Below are positions 34,722 through 45,415 of a stretch of 64,000 nt of DNA, piece by piece. A model generated the notes under the pieces. That model made no database searches, was not told the DNA's origin, and saw nothing but the letters and a program-made list of their open reading frames with translations. Numbering within the stretch: position 1 is the first letter of the stretch; the number at the start of each line of letters is the position of its first letter. Source of the stretch: Atriophallophorus winterbourni. Taxonomy: Eukaryota > Platyhelminthes > Trematoda > Plagiorchiida > Microphallidae. Location of the stretch: assembly GCA_013407085.1 (NCBI GenBank), contig JACCGJ010020296.1, forward strand, positions 1-64,000, written 5' to 3'. A program made the translations under genes and the position numbers.

Positions 34722-36098
34722 ATGACCGACAACGTGACCTTAAACGGACCTGACGTGACCTTAAACGGACCTGACGACGAGGCTTGTAAAAAGTGCAAAC
34801 TTTGTCAAAAGTTAGTAAGTCCCAGATCGCGTCAAGTCAAATGTTACTTGTGTTCAATTGCTATTCATGCGAACTGCGAAAAGTATTCATCACCCGAATC
34901 TGTGACTCTAATTAACAATGAAAAATTACCAGGCATTTGCTATATATGTAATCCATGCAGATTGAAAGTAAATAGTGATTTATCAAGAGCCGAAAACTCT
35001 GATTCAATTATGGAAAGACGCATGTTCGCTGTAGAGACGAACCTTAAACGGATTGAAAACACGTTAGAGTCTTTCCAAACATTTGCGTGTCAGAAAGCAC
35101 TGAAACCAGTTCTAAACGCAGTCCCTAACCACATTAACCGCAAGTCTTACAGGGAAGCGCTAACTACTACGGAAACGCTGATTTCTCCCGAAATCGACCA
35201 AAGTCCCTTCCAACAGCTCGGTACGACCGATGAGTCTGCGAATCTGACCTGCAGTCAAGTGAATGAAAGTTCTGAATTATCGAAGGATGTGCATAGGCTT
35301 AGACCGAAGAGTTTGAACACTAAAACTCTCCCAAAGACAAACATTGATGATCTAACGGTAATTTGTAGTAATCTCGTTGAATCAACTTCGCCATCGCTAA
35401 AGCAACGCGAAGCAGATGACAGGAATCAATGGAATGACCTTTGCAGAAGCTTAGATATCACTGCCTCACCTGCGTCGCTGACGCGATTGTTTAGACCCCC
35501 GAACTCACCTCGTGCGAACACACCCAGGTTATTGCGTGTAGTGCTCATGTCCGTCCAAGATGTAGAAAATATGTTGCTCGCCTCATCCCTCTTAGTTGTA
35601 AACAAATCGACTGTGCGAATATTTCCAGACGTTCCTTGGGAAGAACGGCAAATTCGTCGAAATAATCCGGAACTAGCGAAAGAGGCTACAAATCGCAGAG
35701 CTGTTATAGTTCATGGTGTACCCATTTCGAACGAAGTAGAATCCAGCAAACGTATGCAACACGATTGCAGTGAATGGAGATTCTTACAAGTGATTCTAGG
35801 TTTAAAGGGTATAATAACTACTCATGTTATGCGCCTTATACCGAAAAAAGAAACACATCAGCCTCCTCCTCTCAATATATCATTCCGCACAGATGATATG
35901 AAGGATAGAATACTCGAGGCGTGGTATCAATGTCGAAAATTTGCACCTCCTGAAATTCGTATTCGGGCTGTATACGACATAAAACGCACGAACACCATTG
36001 TTCCTGAAATGACTTCGCTAGCAAGTCAATCGAATGCACCTGAGACAAAAAACGTGGAGCAGCCGACCAATTCTGGGTCAGCGAATCCACTACTATGA
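34722..36098 (+). CDS. LINE ORF1 protein with PHD-like zinc finger
   Basis: 458 codons, uninterrupted. Residues 22-79 carry a C4HC3-like pattern: C25-x2-C28, C41-x2-C44, H49-x2-C52, then C73-x2-C76-x2-C79. PHD-type fingers are typical of CR1 ORF1 and are thought to serve nucleic-acid or protein binding in the retrotransposition particle. A short coiled-coil-like stretch follows (about 95-130), then a conserved LTVICSNL-type block and a basic C-terminal region (RRAVIVHGVP, EIRIRAVYD). The codons for VTLNGPD are tandemly duplicated near the N-terminus (18-bp repeat, 34,732-34,767). ORF2 follows with a slight overlap. It is a transposon protein, not a host gene. Confidence 0.85.
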   Translation: MTDNVTLNGPDVTLNGPDDEACKKCKLCQKLVSPRSRQVKCYLCSIAIHANCEKYSSPESVTLINNEKLPGICYICNPCRLKVNSDLSRAENSDSIMERRMFAVETNLKRIENTLESFQTFACQKALKPVLNAVPNHINRKSYREALTTTETLISPEIDQSPFQQLGTTDESANLTCSQVNESSELSKDVHRLRPKSLNTKTLPKTNIDDLTVICSNLVESTSPSLKQREADDRNQWNDLCRSLDITASPASLTRLFRPPNSPRANTPRLLRVVLMSVQDVENMLLASSLLVVNKSTVRIFPDVPWEERQIRRNNPELAKEATNRRAVIVHGVPISNEVESSKRMQHDCSEWRFLQVILGLKGIITTHVMRLIPKKETHQPPPLNISFRTDDMKDRILEAWYQCRKFAPPEIRIRAVYDIKRTNTIVPEMTSLASQSNAPETKNVEQPTNSGSANPLL

Positions 36099-36109
36099 GC
36101 TCTTCATCG

Positions 36110-38900
36110 TCAACAAAATCAAATCTCTATCATGCTGTTACACCAATGCTCAGAGCCTTCTGGGCAAGTTTACTGAACTGTATTCACGTGCGACCGTGGC
36201 GTCTTGGGATTTGATTGCAGTGACAGAAACCTTGTTGTGTAATTCTATGCACGATTCTGAACTTAAAATCCCTCATATGATGATTTACCGAAAAGATCGA
36301 GCAACAAAAGGTGGCGGTGTCCTCCTCTACTTACATGAAAGCATCAACTGCACTATACTTCTCTCCCCCGAGTTAGATGTCCCAGATACATTGTTTTGCT
36401 CTTTTGACTTGCATGATAAACGTAAGTGCCTCTTAGCATTGATTTATCGACCCCCTTCTTCATCATCTGCCGCTGACACTGTTCTTGCTAATGCAATACG
36501 TTTTGCATTGAAGCTCACATATTCACATTCGCTCCTGCTCGGTGATTTTAATGTACCGACCCTTGCAACACACATTACTGGTGACGATTCATTCAAAAGC
36601 TTTCTTCGAGAAATAATGACTTGCACCCCTCTTTACAACCATGTGCAACAACCAACGCGATTTCGATCTGAACAAACCCCATCTAGCCTGGACCTCATAC
36701 TTACAAACGAATAACTCATGGTAGAATCTGTTTCCTATACAGCTCCACTCGGATTGAGTGATCATGTTGTCATGACATTTGATTATACTTATCAATACGA
36801 ACCAGCGGGAAATACTCAACGAACGTATGCAACTGTGAACTATGACTTGCTTCGAGCTCTTGCTACTGCAAATCGATGGAATTTCCTTGAACTCAAATCA
36901 GCTAAGGAAATCTGGGAAACGTTTTACAGCCAACTTCGTATTATCATTGACTTATCATCGAAGGTAAAAATAATATCCAGCAAACAGCGTCCGAAAAACC
37001 TCTCAGAAGCAGTACTCGGAAATGGATGTGTAAACGTGACAATGCCTGGTACAAATACTTGGACGATCCTTCTGGGATAACTTGGTGCTACTACACGTTA
37101 TTGCGAAATAAGTGTGTCTGCCTCATTCGAAAAGACAGAAAAGATTACCAAATCAGTCTTGTCGAAAAATTCATTATAAATCCCAAAGCATTGTATAGAC
37201 ACGTCAACGACCTCCGGAATGTTAAAATGGGAATACCGCCACTGGTCTCTGGTACTGGAATAGTTACGTCATTTAAAGATTGTGCTAACGTTTTCCGACA
37301 ACAATTTGCATCAGTTCTCTCACAAGTGTCGACCCATAGACAGCCCTTAAACTCTGACAGCTACAGCCTGCCAATTCTTCAGGGGGTGGAGTTTCCCCTC
37401 AACGTTGTTCAAACAAAATTAATGACGATGAAGAGAACAGGCTCACCCGGTATAGAAAATATACACGCAAATATTTTGCACAATCTATCTTCCGAGTTGG
37501 CAATACCGACATCTTACGTATTCACGACGATGTTCGAGCAGAGCTTTGTACCAGAAACTTGGAAAACTGCCCTGATTAGTCCCATCTACAAGGGTGGTAA
37601 AAGAAATGATCCTTTAAACTCTCGCCCGATAGCGTTATTACCAGTGCTATCCAAAGTAATGGAGTCCATAATAGCTGATGCCTTATGGAATCACTTTGAG
37701 ATTAATAATTTAATCTCCGAGGCACAGCATGGATTCAGGAAAAAACGATCCTGTCTGACAAACTTGCTATTAGCAAAAGAATCTTGGTCTGATCTACTGG
37801 ATGCCGGCCACTCCGTGGACGTAATTTATATCGATTTCTCAAAAGCCTTCGATCGTGTGAATCACGAAATACTTTCGTCGAAACTACTCACCTACGGAGG
37901 ACAGGGTAAACTCCATGCATGGATTAAAGAATGGTTGATATCTCGTGAGATGTACGTGAGAGTCAAAAACGAACTATCCGAGTCGATTAAAGTTGCCCGT
38001 GGTGTCCCACAAGGATCAGTCCTCGGACCGCTTTTGTTTTTAATATATATAAACGACTTGCCTACTGTATTACAGTCGTCCGTGCTTATTTTCGCTGATG
38101 ACGCCAAGCTTTGGCGCAAGATAGACTCCACAGACGACACACAGAACCTGCAACGGGATCTCGATATGATTCACACTTGGTCCATATACAACGAAATGCC
38201 CCTGAATGCTACGAAATGCAGCCTATTGTCTCTCAACAGCAAGCCGAGCAAAGAATATTATCTTGGTCGCACTGTTATTAAACCCGCCTCCTCCGAAAAA
38301 GATTTAGGTGTGATTATCCAATCAGACTTAGGAAACTCAATGCAATGTCGACTGGCTGCCTGCAAAGCTGAAAACAACTTGGGTCTCCTTAAAAGAGTCC
38401 TAGGTTCGTTTGACCCCAATATTGCCTGCAAATTGATTTCAACGTACATCCGTCCTCATGTTGAATATGCTATACCGGCATGGGATACTTGGTTGAAAAA
38501 AGATATTCTGCTAATAGAAACTCCACAGCGCAGAGCCACAAAACTCGTCCTGGGACTATCAAATTATCCATACGAAACGCGACTTAAATTATTGAATTTG
38601 CATTCGGCTGAATACAGACGGAAACGATGAGCACTTATATTCATTTGGACAGTGCTTAATCAAACAAATCATCCTTGCGGTCATTTGTTTCATCTTTCCC
38701 ATAACACACATCTGCGAGGTCACCAATTAAAACTTTACCAACAGCATAGCAGGTTGTACTGCCGCAAATAGGCATTTTCCGTTCGCAATGTGCAACTGTG
38801 GAACAGTTTACCTACTCGTGTGGTACAATCTGGAACTGTTGAAGTTTTCAAAAAATCACTAGATATCCACATGAAAAAGTCTGTTTTTTGTGTTTGACAA
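36110..38900 (+). pseudogene. LINE ORF2: AP-endonuclease and reverse transcriptase, four lesions
   Basis: Endonuclease motifs in order: CCYTNAQSLLGKFTEL, VTETLL, GGGVLLYLHESI, LLLGDFNVPTL, SLDLILTNE, LGLSDHVVMTFDY. A TAA (36,712-36,714) falls right after LILTNE. Near 37,000 the frame shifts by one. RT motifs: SPGIENIHANIL, SPIYKGGKRND, EAQHGFRKKRSC, YIDFSKAFDRVNHE, GVPQGSVLGPLLFLIYIND and the catalytic LIFADDAKLW (about 38,090), all intact. At 38,628 CGA-TGA replaces the CGA-GGA seen in the 51.3-kb copy, a simple nonsense change. The C-terminal WNSLPT block continues in frame, with a further TAG. Confidence 0.85.
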
Positions 38901-39900
38901 TAATCTAACAATATTTTGATATTTTTACCATCCGACCCGATGTACATTTTTGTGGGTCTTGTAAAGCATAGCTTTTTACCTGCATATAATCTATGAATAA
39001 ATAAATCTTTTGCATTAATCCATCATAAATCTAAATTTTTTATAAATTAATTGATAAAATTGCATCCATTCAAAACGCGCATAAACCATGCGACGTAAAT
39101 TATCCCCTCAGTCATCATACAAGTCCAGCCATCTAGAACAGACGTTGTTGTTCATTACGTAGTTCTCGGATTAGTTATCAGTTTCTGTGTTCATGCTTAA
39201 CAAAATTACGTTTATAAAAAGAATTGCGTTATCACCTTCTTGCCAATTTCAGGTGAAACAGCAGCATTTTTCTAAAAGGTCAAGCAGTATATAGAACGAT
39301 TATGTAATTTCTTTTTATCCTTTTTGTTTTTCATGAGTTCAGTCACAATGAACCAAAGAATGTCTAATCCGATGCCAAAATATGTAATTTTCGTATTTTG
39401 ATCAAGATGCAAAATTTATGGATGAAAAAGAAATTATCTAAATAATATCACGATGTCAAGTTTTAGGTACAATATTATAGACGTGTAAATGATTGGAATA
39501 GGTCCTCATGACTCGCTGAATGCACATATATCAATAAATGTGGGTACCGTGTATGAGTCACGATATTTTAAAAAGACTTGCCACACATGCATCAAACCAA
39601 AATAACTGCCTCGGATACATTTGTGTGGGCTATTTCTAAATTGCAACGATGACCTCAGATGTTGCTAACAGATTAATTTGAAATAAGTTATCCGTTTGGC
39701 TGGGAATTAGTTGTACGAACTTTGCATGCAAGCATAAGATCTCCTTGAAAGAATGCCGCCACGATACAAAAGCAGAAAGCGGTCTGAGCGAGACCAGGGT
39801 ACGAAGGATTAAATGGTTGGCAACGTCATCCGCAATCGAAGGATATTCTATTTTTAAGTTTGATTTAACGCGCCTATTGAAGTGAGGTCTTTCAACGTAC

Positions 39901-40116
39901 CCTTTGATATAAGATTGGTTGACAAATCAGATCGAAATGACAAACGTTGCAGACATATTTCACTTGAATATTGTGATCACTAGGTGATTCAACGCTGAGT
40001 GATCGCCTGTTTAGATCGATTTGTGTTTCTGATATCAGATCAACCAAACGAAGAAGATATCTCCCCGCGTGGCAGGCATACACACCGTTTTTTATTGCTT
40101 CATCCATGAGTTCATC
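39901..40116 (-). pseudogene. 72-codon exon-like block of unknown gene
   Basis: A fully open, phase 0 to 0 block with acceptor TATATCTTGACAG and donor AGG|GTACGT. It encodes DELMDEAIKNGVYACHAGRY, LLRLVDLISETQIDLNRR, then a Cys-rich YVCNVCHFDLICQPI (C-x2-C-x5-C), which could be part of a small metal-binding fold. I do not recognise the family. The broken copy at 4127-4342 shows this is duplicated material. It may be a live exon of a gene extending outside the segment, or a gene fragment carried along. Confidence 0.45.
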
Positions 40117-40789
40117 CTGTCAAGATATAATCGCGTACACTGACAACAACAAAAAGCCGAATGTAAAAACGCGTTGATTAAGCACATGACAAATAACAAA
40201 GCAAGCACCCATCTTAAATATGCAAAAGAAACAATCAAAACACTGATCTACAAACCTATCAGAATCGGACGACACTTCGATTTGATTTGTCAGCCGATTT
40301 CGTGCTAACAGGTACACTGTAAGCTTCGCCGCCCATAGCTCATTTGAACGATATTGATGAATTGCATATCTTATGACTACGCAATAATAATTTTTTGGGT
40401 AGAGAAATTAGGATTGGATGACTTGAACGGTGATCATTCAATGAAGCGAGACAAATCGTATGTAGAGAGAGGTTGAGGATACGCTGCAGGTTGATAAACA
40501 AAATGCCTATATACCGTGACATTCAAATGTCAATACGCTGGGAGATCGTGACTCTGATTCTGTGATTACACTATAACAGGGTTACTTGACTGGTAGAGTT
40601 AGCATAGTTCCAAATCCTACGATTTCATTGTTCGAACGATCACTTCATAATACAATCCGAGACCATCAGTGATTGTGCAACGATTGAAGTTTAACATCCG
40701 AGTTCAGTCTGAAGTAGAATCTGTTGTGAATTTTGTGGCTAACCTGAGGCGACTGGTTGAAATTTGTGCATTTGGAGCAGCTCGGGATG

Positions 40790-43150
40790 ACATTATGTAC
40801 GTTGAAATCAATTTGCACACAATATTGGGTCAAACGAACCTAGGACTGTTCTATGGAGAACCAAGTTGCTTCCATCTATGCAGAAAGCTAGTCGACATTG
40901 CGTTGAGTTTCCTAAGTCTGATTGGATAACCATGCCTTAATCGTTTTCGTAGGAGGCGGGTTTAATAACAAGTAGATAATATTCTTTGCTCAACTTGCTT
41001 TTCAGAGACAATAGGATGCATTTTAAAGCATTCAGTGGCATTTCGTTGTCTAGGAAACATGTATAAATCCTATCGAGATCCCGTTGCAGGTTCTGGGTGT
41101 CTTCTGTGGAGTTTATCTTGCGACAAAGCTTTGCGTCATCAGCGAAAAAAGCATCGATGACTTCAATATAGTAGGCAAGTCGATTATATATATATATATA
41201 TATTTAATACAAAAGCGGTCTAAGGACTGATCCTTGTGGGAAACCACGGGCAAATTTAATCGACTCGGATATTTCGTTTTGACTCTCACGTACATCTCAC
41301 GAGATATCAACCTTTCTTTTATCCATGCATGGTGTTAACCCTGTACTCCTTAGGTGAGTAGTTTCGACGAAAGAATTACGTGATTCACACGATCGAAAGC
41401 TTTTGAAAAATCAATATAAATCACATCAATGGAGTTGCCAGCATTTAGTAGCTCAGACGAAGTTTCTTTTGCTAATTGCAAGTTTGTCAGGCAAGATCGT
41501 TTTTTTACTGAATCCATGCTGTGCCTCGGAGATTAAATTATCAACCTTAAAGTCATTCAGCGAGGCATTAACTAATGGTGACTCCATTACTTTGGATAGC
41601 ACTGGTAATAACGCTATCGGGCGATAGTTCAAAGGATCATTTATTTTACCACCTTTGTAGATCGGACTAATCAAGCAGTTTTCCAAGTTTCTGATACAAA
41701 GCTCTGCTCGAACATCATCGTTAATACGCCAGATATCGGTATTGCCAACTCGGAAGATGGATTGCACAAAATGTTTGCGTGTATAATGTATACACCGGGT
41801 GAGCCTGTTCTCTTCATCTTTATTAATTTTGTTTGAGCAACATTGGGGGGAAACTCCACACCGTGAAGAATTGGCAGGCTGCAGCTGTCAGAGTTTAAAG
41901 GCTGTTCATGGGTTGACACCTGTGAGAAAAACGGATGCGAATTGTTGACGTAAAACGCTAGCACAGTATTTAAATGACGTCACTATACAAGTACCAGAGG
42001 CCACTGGCAGTATTCCAAGTTTAACATTCCGGAGGTCGTTGACGTGTTTATACAATGCTTTGGGATTTATAATGAATTTTTTCGACTAGACTGATTTGGT
42101 AATCATTTTTGTCTTTTCGAATGAGATAGACACCCTTTATCGCAGTAAGGTGTAGTAGCACAAAGTTATGCCAGACGGATCGTCCAAGTATTTGGACCAG
42201 GCATTGTCACGCTTACACATCCATTTCCGAGTTCTGCTTCTGAGATGCTTTTTCGGATGCTGTTTGCTGGATATTATTTTCATCTTCGATGATAAATCAA
42301 TGATAATACTTAGTTAGCTGATTTGAGTTCAAGGAAATCCCATCAATTTGCAGTAGTAAGTGCTCTAAATGCGTCATAGTTCACAGTTGTATACGTTCGC
42401 TGAGTATTTCCTGAAGGTTTGTATTGATAAAAATAATCAATTGTCATGACAACATGATCACTTAATCAGAGTGGAGTTGTACAGGAAACAGATTCTATCA
42501 TGATTTTTTCGTTTTTAAGTATGGTGTACAGGGTAGATGGGGTTTGTTCAGATCGAAATCGCGTTGGTTGAATGAATCGTCACCTTTAATGTGTGTTGCA
42601 AGGGTCGGTACATTAAAATCACCGAGGAGGAGCGAATGTGAATATGTGGGCTTCAATGCAAAATGTATTGCATTAGAAAGAACAGTGTCGGTGGCAGATG
42701 ATGAAAAAGGGCGTCGATATATCAATGCTAAGAGGCACTTACGTTTATCATGTAAGTCAAAAGAGCAAAACAATGTACCTGGGACATCTAACTCGGGGGA
42801 AAGAAGTATAGTGCAGTTGATGCTTTCATGTAAGTTGAGGAGGACACCGCCAACTTTTGTTGCAGGATCTTTTCTGTAAATAATCATATGTGGGATATTG
42901 AGTTCAGAGTCATGTATAGAATAACTCAATCAGGTTTCTGTCTTTGCAATCAAATCCCAAGACGCCACGGTCGCACGTGAATACAGTTCAGTGAACTTGC
43001 CCAGAAGGCTCTGAGCATTGGTGTAACAGCATGATAGAGATTCGATTTTTGTTGCAGATGAAGAGCTCATAGTAGTGGATTCACCGACCAAGAATTCATC
43101 GGCTGCTCCAAATTGTTTGTCTCAGGTGCATTTGATGGTCTTGGTAGCGA
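40790..43150 (-). mobile_element. Old family 1 CR1-type LINE (RT and endonuclease)
   Basis: The minus strand covers the endonuclease (42,498-43,100: SELNIPHMIIYRKDPATK, GGVLLNLHESINCTILL, LLLGDFNVPTL) and RT (40,790-41,970: SPIYKGGKINDPLNYRPIAL, EAQHGF, FADDAK region). Multiple shifts and stops. A TA expansion at 41,185-41,204 lies in the IYIND region. It is clearly more diverged than the 34-kb and 51-kb copies. The 3' end is missing. Confidence 0.85.
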
Positions 43151-43159
43151 AGTCATTTC

Positions 43160-44600
43160 AGCTTCTTCAGTGCTGGCAGAAGGAGTGTGTCCACACAAGA
43201 GATGCGAGACACAAAGTTCATCACCTTATATATGAATAAGGGAGATAGAGGCGACAGCAAACATTACAGAGAAATTTCCCTCATGAATGTTGTAGGCAAA
43301 TTGTTCGCTAATGTCTTACAGATCCGGCTGCAAGTTTTAGCTGATATAAGTTACTCCGAATATTAATGTGGCTTCCACAAGTGAAGATCAACCGTTAACA
43401 TGATATTCTCCCTGAGACAACTTCAAGAAAAATGTCGGGAACATTCGACTACGTCAGCAGCAAGTCTCGTTTTGAAATCATTGATTTGATAGCCTGCCTC
43501 CAAAACTGCTCAAACTCGTTATTTCGTTCCAATCAAACATGATGCACTAAGCCCATTTTAACAGTGTCTGCTCAGAAGCACCTGAAATTCTCCGAAGCGT
43601 CAAACAAGGGTGTATTTTTGCTCCCACGCTGTTCGGCATTTTCTTTGCTCTGCTTCTGAAACACGCTTTTAGGACGAGGACAGAAGGAATATACCTACGA
43701 ACGCGAAGTTATGGCAAGCTTTCCAACCTGAACCGGTTGAGAGCACAAATTATGGCACGAAATGTGCTAATCCGTGACCTGCAGTTTGCCGAAGATGCAG
43801 CCTTTATTGCTCACTCCCAAGAGCACCTCCAGTCGCTAATGGACTGTTTTCGTCGCCATGCAAAGACTATGGGCTTACAATCAGCATGAGCAATACCATA
43901 GTCCTTGGTCAAGGGACTGCATCGCCTCGTATCATCACCGTTGGAAACTGTCAGCTTGAATCAGTACATCATTCCACACAGCTTGGTTCAACCATTTCGG
44001 ATAACCTCTCGCTAGACACGGAGATTGGTAAGCGGATTGGCAGAGCAGCTGTCATTTTGTCCCGATTGAACTCTCGTGTTTGGGGTAACCGCAATCTGTC
44101 TGTAAAGACAAAGATGCTGATATACAGCGCGTGCGTACTAAATGCTTTACTGTACAGCAGTGAAACCTGGATCACCCAGGCAATACACGAACGGGAGCTG
44201 AATGCTTACGATCTACGAAGCATACGTTGTATCTTGAACATATCGTGGATGGACAGGGGGACTAGTGCTGAAATGCTTTCAAAAGCTAGCCTATAGAGCT
44301 TGTTCGACCGCGCCGCCTGCGGTGGCTTGGTCATATCTCCAGAATGGATAATGGTCGTATTCTGAAAGATTTACTTCATGGTGAATTACAATTAGAATGT
44401 GGGCCATTGGGCAGACCGCACTTGCGGTACAAAGACGTTTTCAAAAGTGATATGAAAGCTATTAGCATTAACCCGGCGATTTAAGAAGAACTCACTCTTG
44501 ACCGCTCACACTAACTGCATTGAGTAACGCGTCTTCTGCAAACTGTGGAGAAGCAGATACAGCCCTTAGCTGCTGAACGTGGATCACACCAACGGCGTGC
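43160..44600 (+). mobile_element. RTE-type LINE, RT palm to C-terminus
   Basis: Decayed frames parallel 4900-5660 (FSLRQLQEK, GVKQGC-like, LLPRCSAFSL in a shifted frame). A longer open piece at 43,886-44,293 (SNTIVLGQGTASPRIITVGN, GRAAVILSRLNSRVWGN, LIYSACVLNALLYSSETW, DRGTSAEMLSKASL) is the RTE C-terminal region. The catalytic box reads FAEDAAFIAHS near 43,795, so the first D of the DD pair is Glu. It ends in a TA tract near 44,600-44,617. Confidence 0.8.
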
Positions 44601-44619
44601 ATATATATATATATATCGA

Positions 44620-45130
44620 TTGAGAACTGAAAGTCTAGCATGGAGCTCGTTAGAAAAAGATATTGGAGTGTGGATTAGCGGGAACCTGAAGAGCACAGTG
44701 CACTGCCAGAATCTATATCGACGGTCTAACAGATTAGTAGGTATTTTTCGAAGAATATTTGGAAGATTCTCTCTGGTAACGTTACCAAGGATAATGAATG
44801 TCTACCTCCGCCCAACAATGGAGTATGCCGTAATCGTCTGGCTACGAAAAGATGTTGTTCACTTCGATAAAATCTATCATAGAGCAACAAAGTTAGTAAT
44901 AGGTCTTCACAATGTTCCGTATACCGAAAGACTGCGACATCTGGGTCTATGTGAGTTTATCCAAAGGTGGACACGGAGCGACATTATTTTGACCTAGAGA
45001 ATTGTCTAATCAACGACATCCACTAAAACACTTGCTTGATGTGTGTGATGGGAAAGTGACACGCGGAAATCCATTATCCCTATACTTTCCAAGATACAGC
45101 GTAGCGCTGTGGGGTCGCATAATTCTGTGC
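44620..45130 (+). mobile_element. CR1/L2-type LINE RT C-terminus (same family as 1-475)
   Basis: An open frame to 44,997 encodes LEKDIGVWISGNLKST, LPRIMNVYLRPTMEYAVIVW, KIYHRATKLVIGLHNVPYTE and RLRHLGLC, then a stop and shift. It matches the window-start element from TERLR on. Truncated at both ends. Confidence 0.8.
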
Positions 45131-45415
45131 TCGTGCGTTTTTGGATGTACTTCACCATCTCATCCTATCTGGATAAATTACACCTTTTTGGATTCCTCAT
45201 AACGCATGCATTGTGAGCATCTCATTTCCAGGTGCAAAAAAGCAATATAGTAAAAATCAATTTTCTACATTTTGAACAACAATAACCTGCACCGGCAAGT
45301 TTGCGAGCAACACTGAATATTGCATTGAATTTTCCACCATTCGAAAGAGCTTGTTTTCCCACTTCGCTTGACACTTCGGACACTCGACTTATAAATTCAT
45401 AAAAACTTAGCTGTT

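Larger units (their letters stand above)
34440..39005 (+). mobile_element. Nearly full-length CR1-type LINE (family 1)
   Basis: Complete order 5' UTR, ORF1 (34,722-36,098), ORF2 endonuclease (about 36,110-36,830), RT (about 37,400-38,630), C-terminal domain (to about 38,900) and 3' UTR ending CTATGAATAAATAAAT. ORF1 is fully open. ORF2 has a stop at 36,712-36,714, a frame shift near 37,000 and a stop at 38,628-38,630. It is very similar to the RT copy at 51.3-52.8 kb, so the family was active recently. It sits inside duplicated copy B. The exact 5' end is uncertain. Confidence 0.9.
33480..40560 (-). repeat. Duplicated segment, copy B (inverted, split by a CR1-type LINE)
   Basis: 33,480-34,250 is the inverted counterpart of 50,930-51,262 plus 52,765-53,180; 39,010-40,560 is the inverted counterpart of 48,990-50,885. 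Between them sits the LINE at about 34,440-39,005. Copy B lacks the middle of copy C (about 49,150-49,940) but keeps the exon-like block 39,901-40,116. With copy C it forms a large imperfect inverted repeat separated by about 8.4 kb. Confidence 0.75.
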
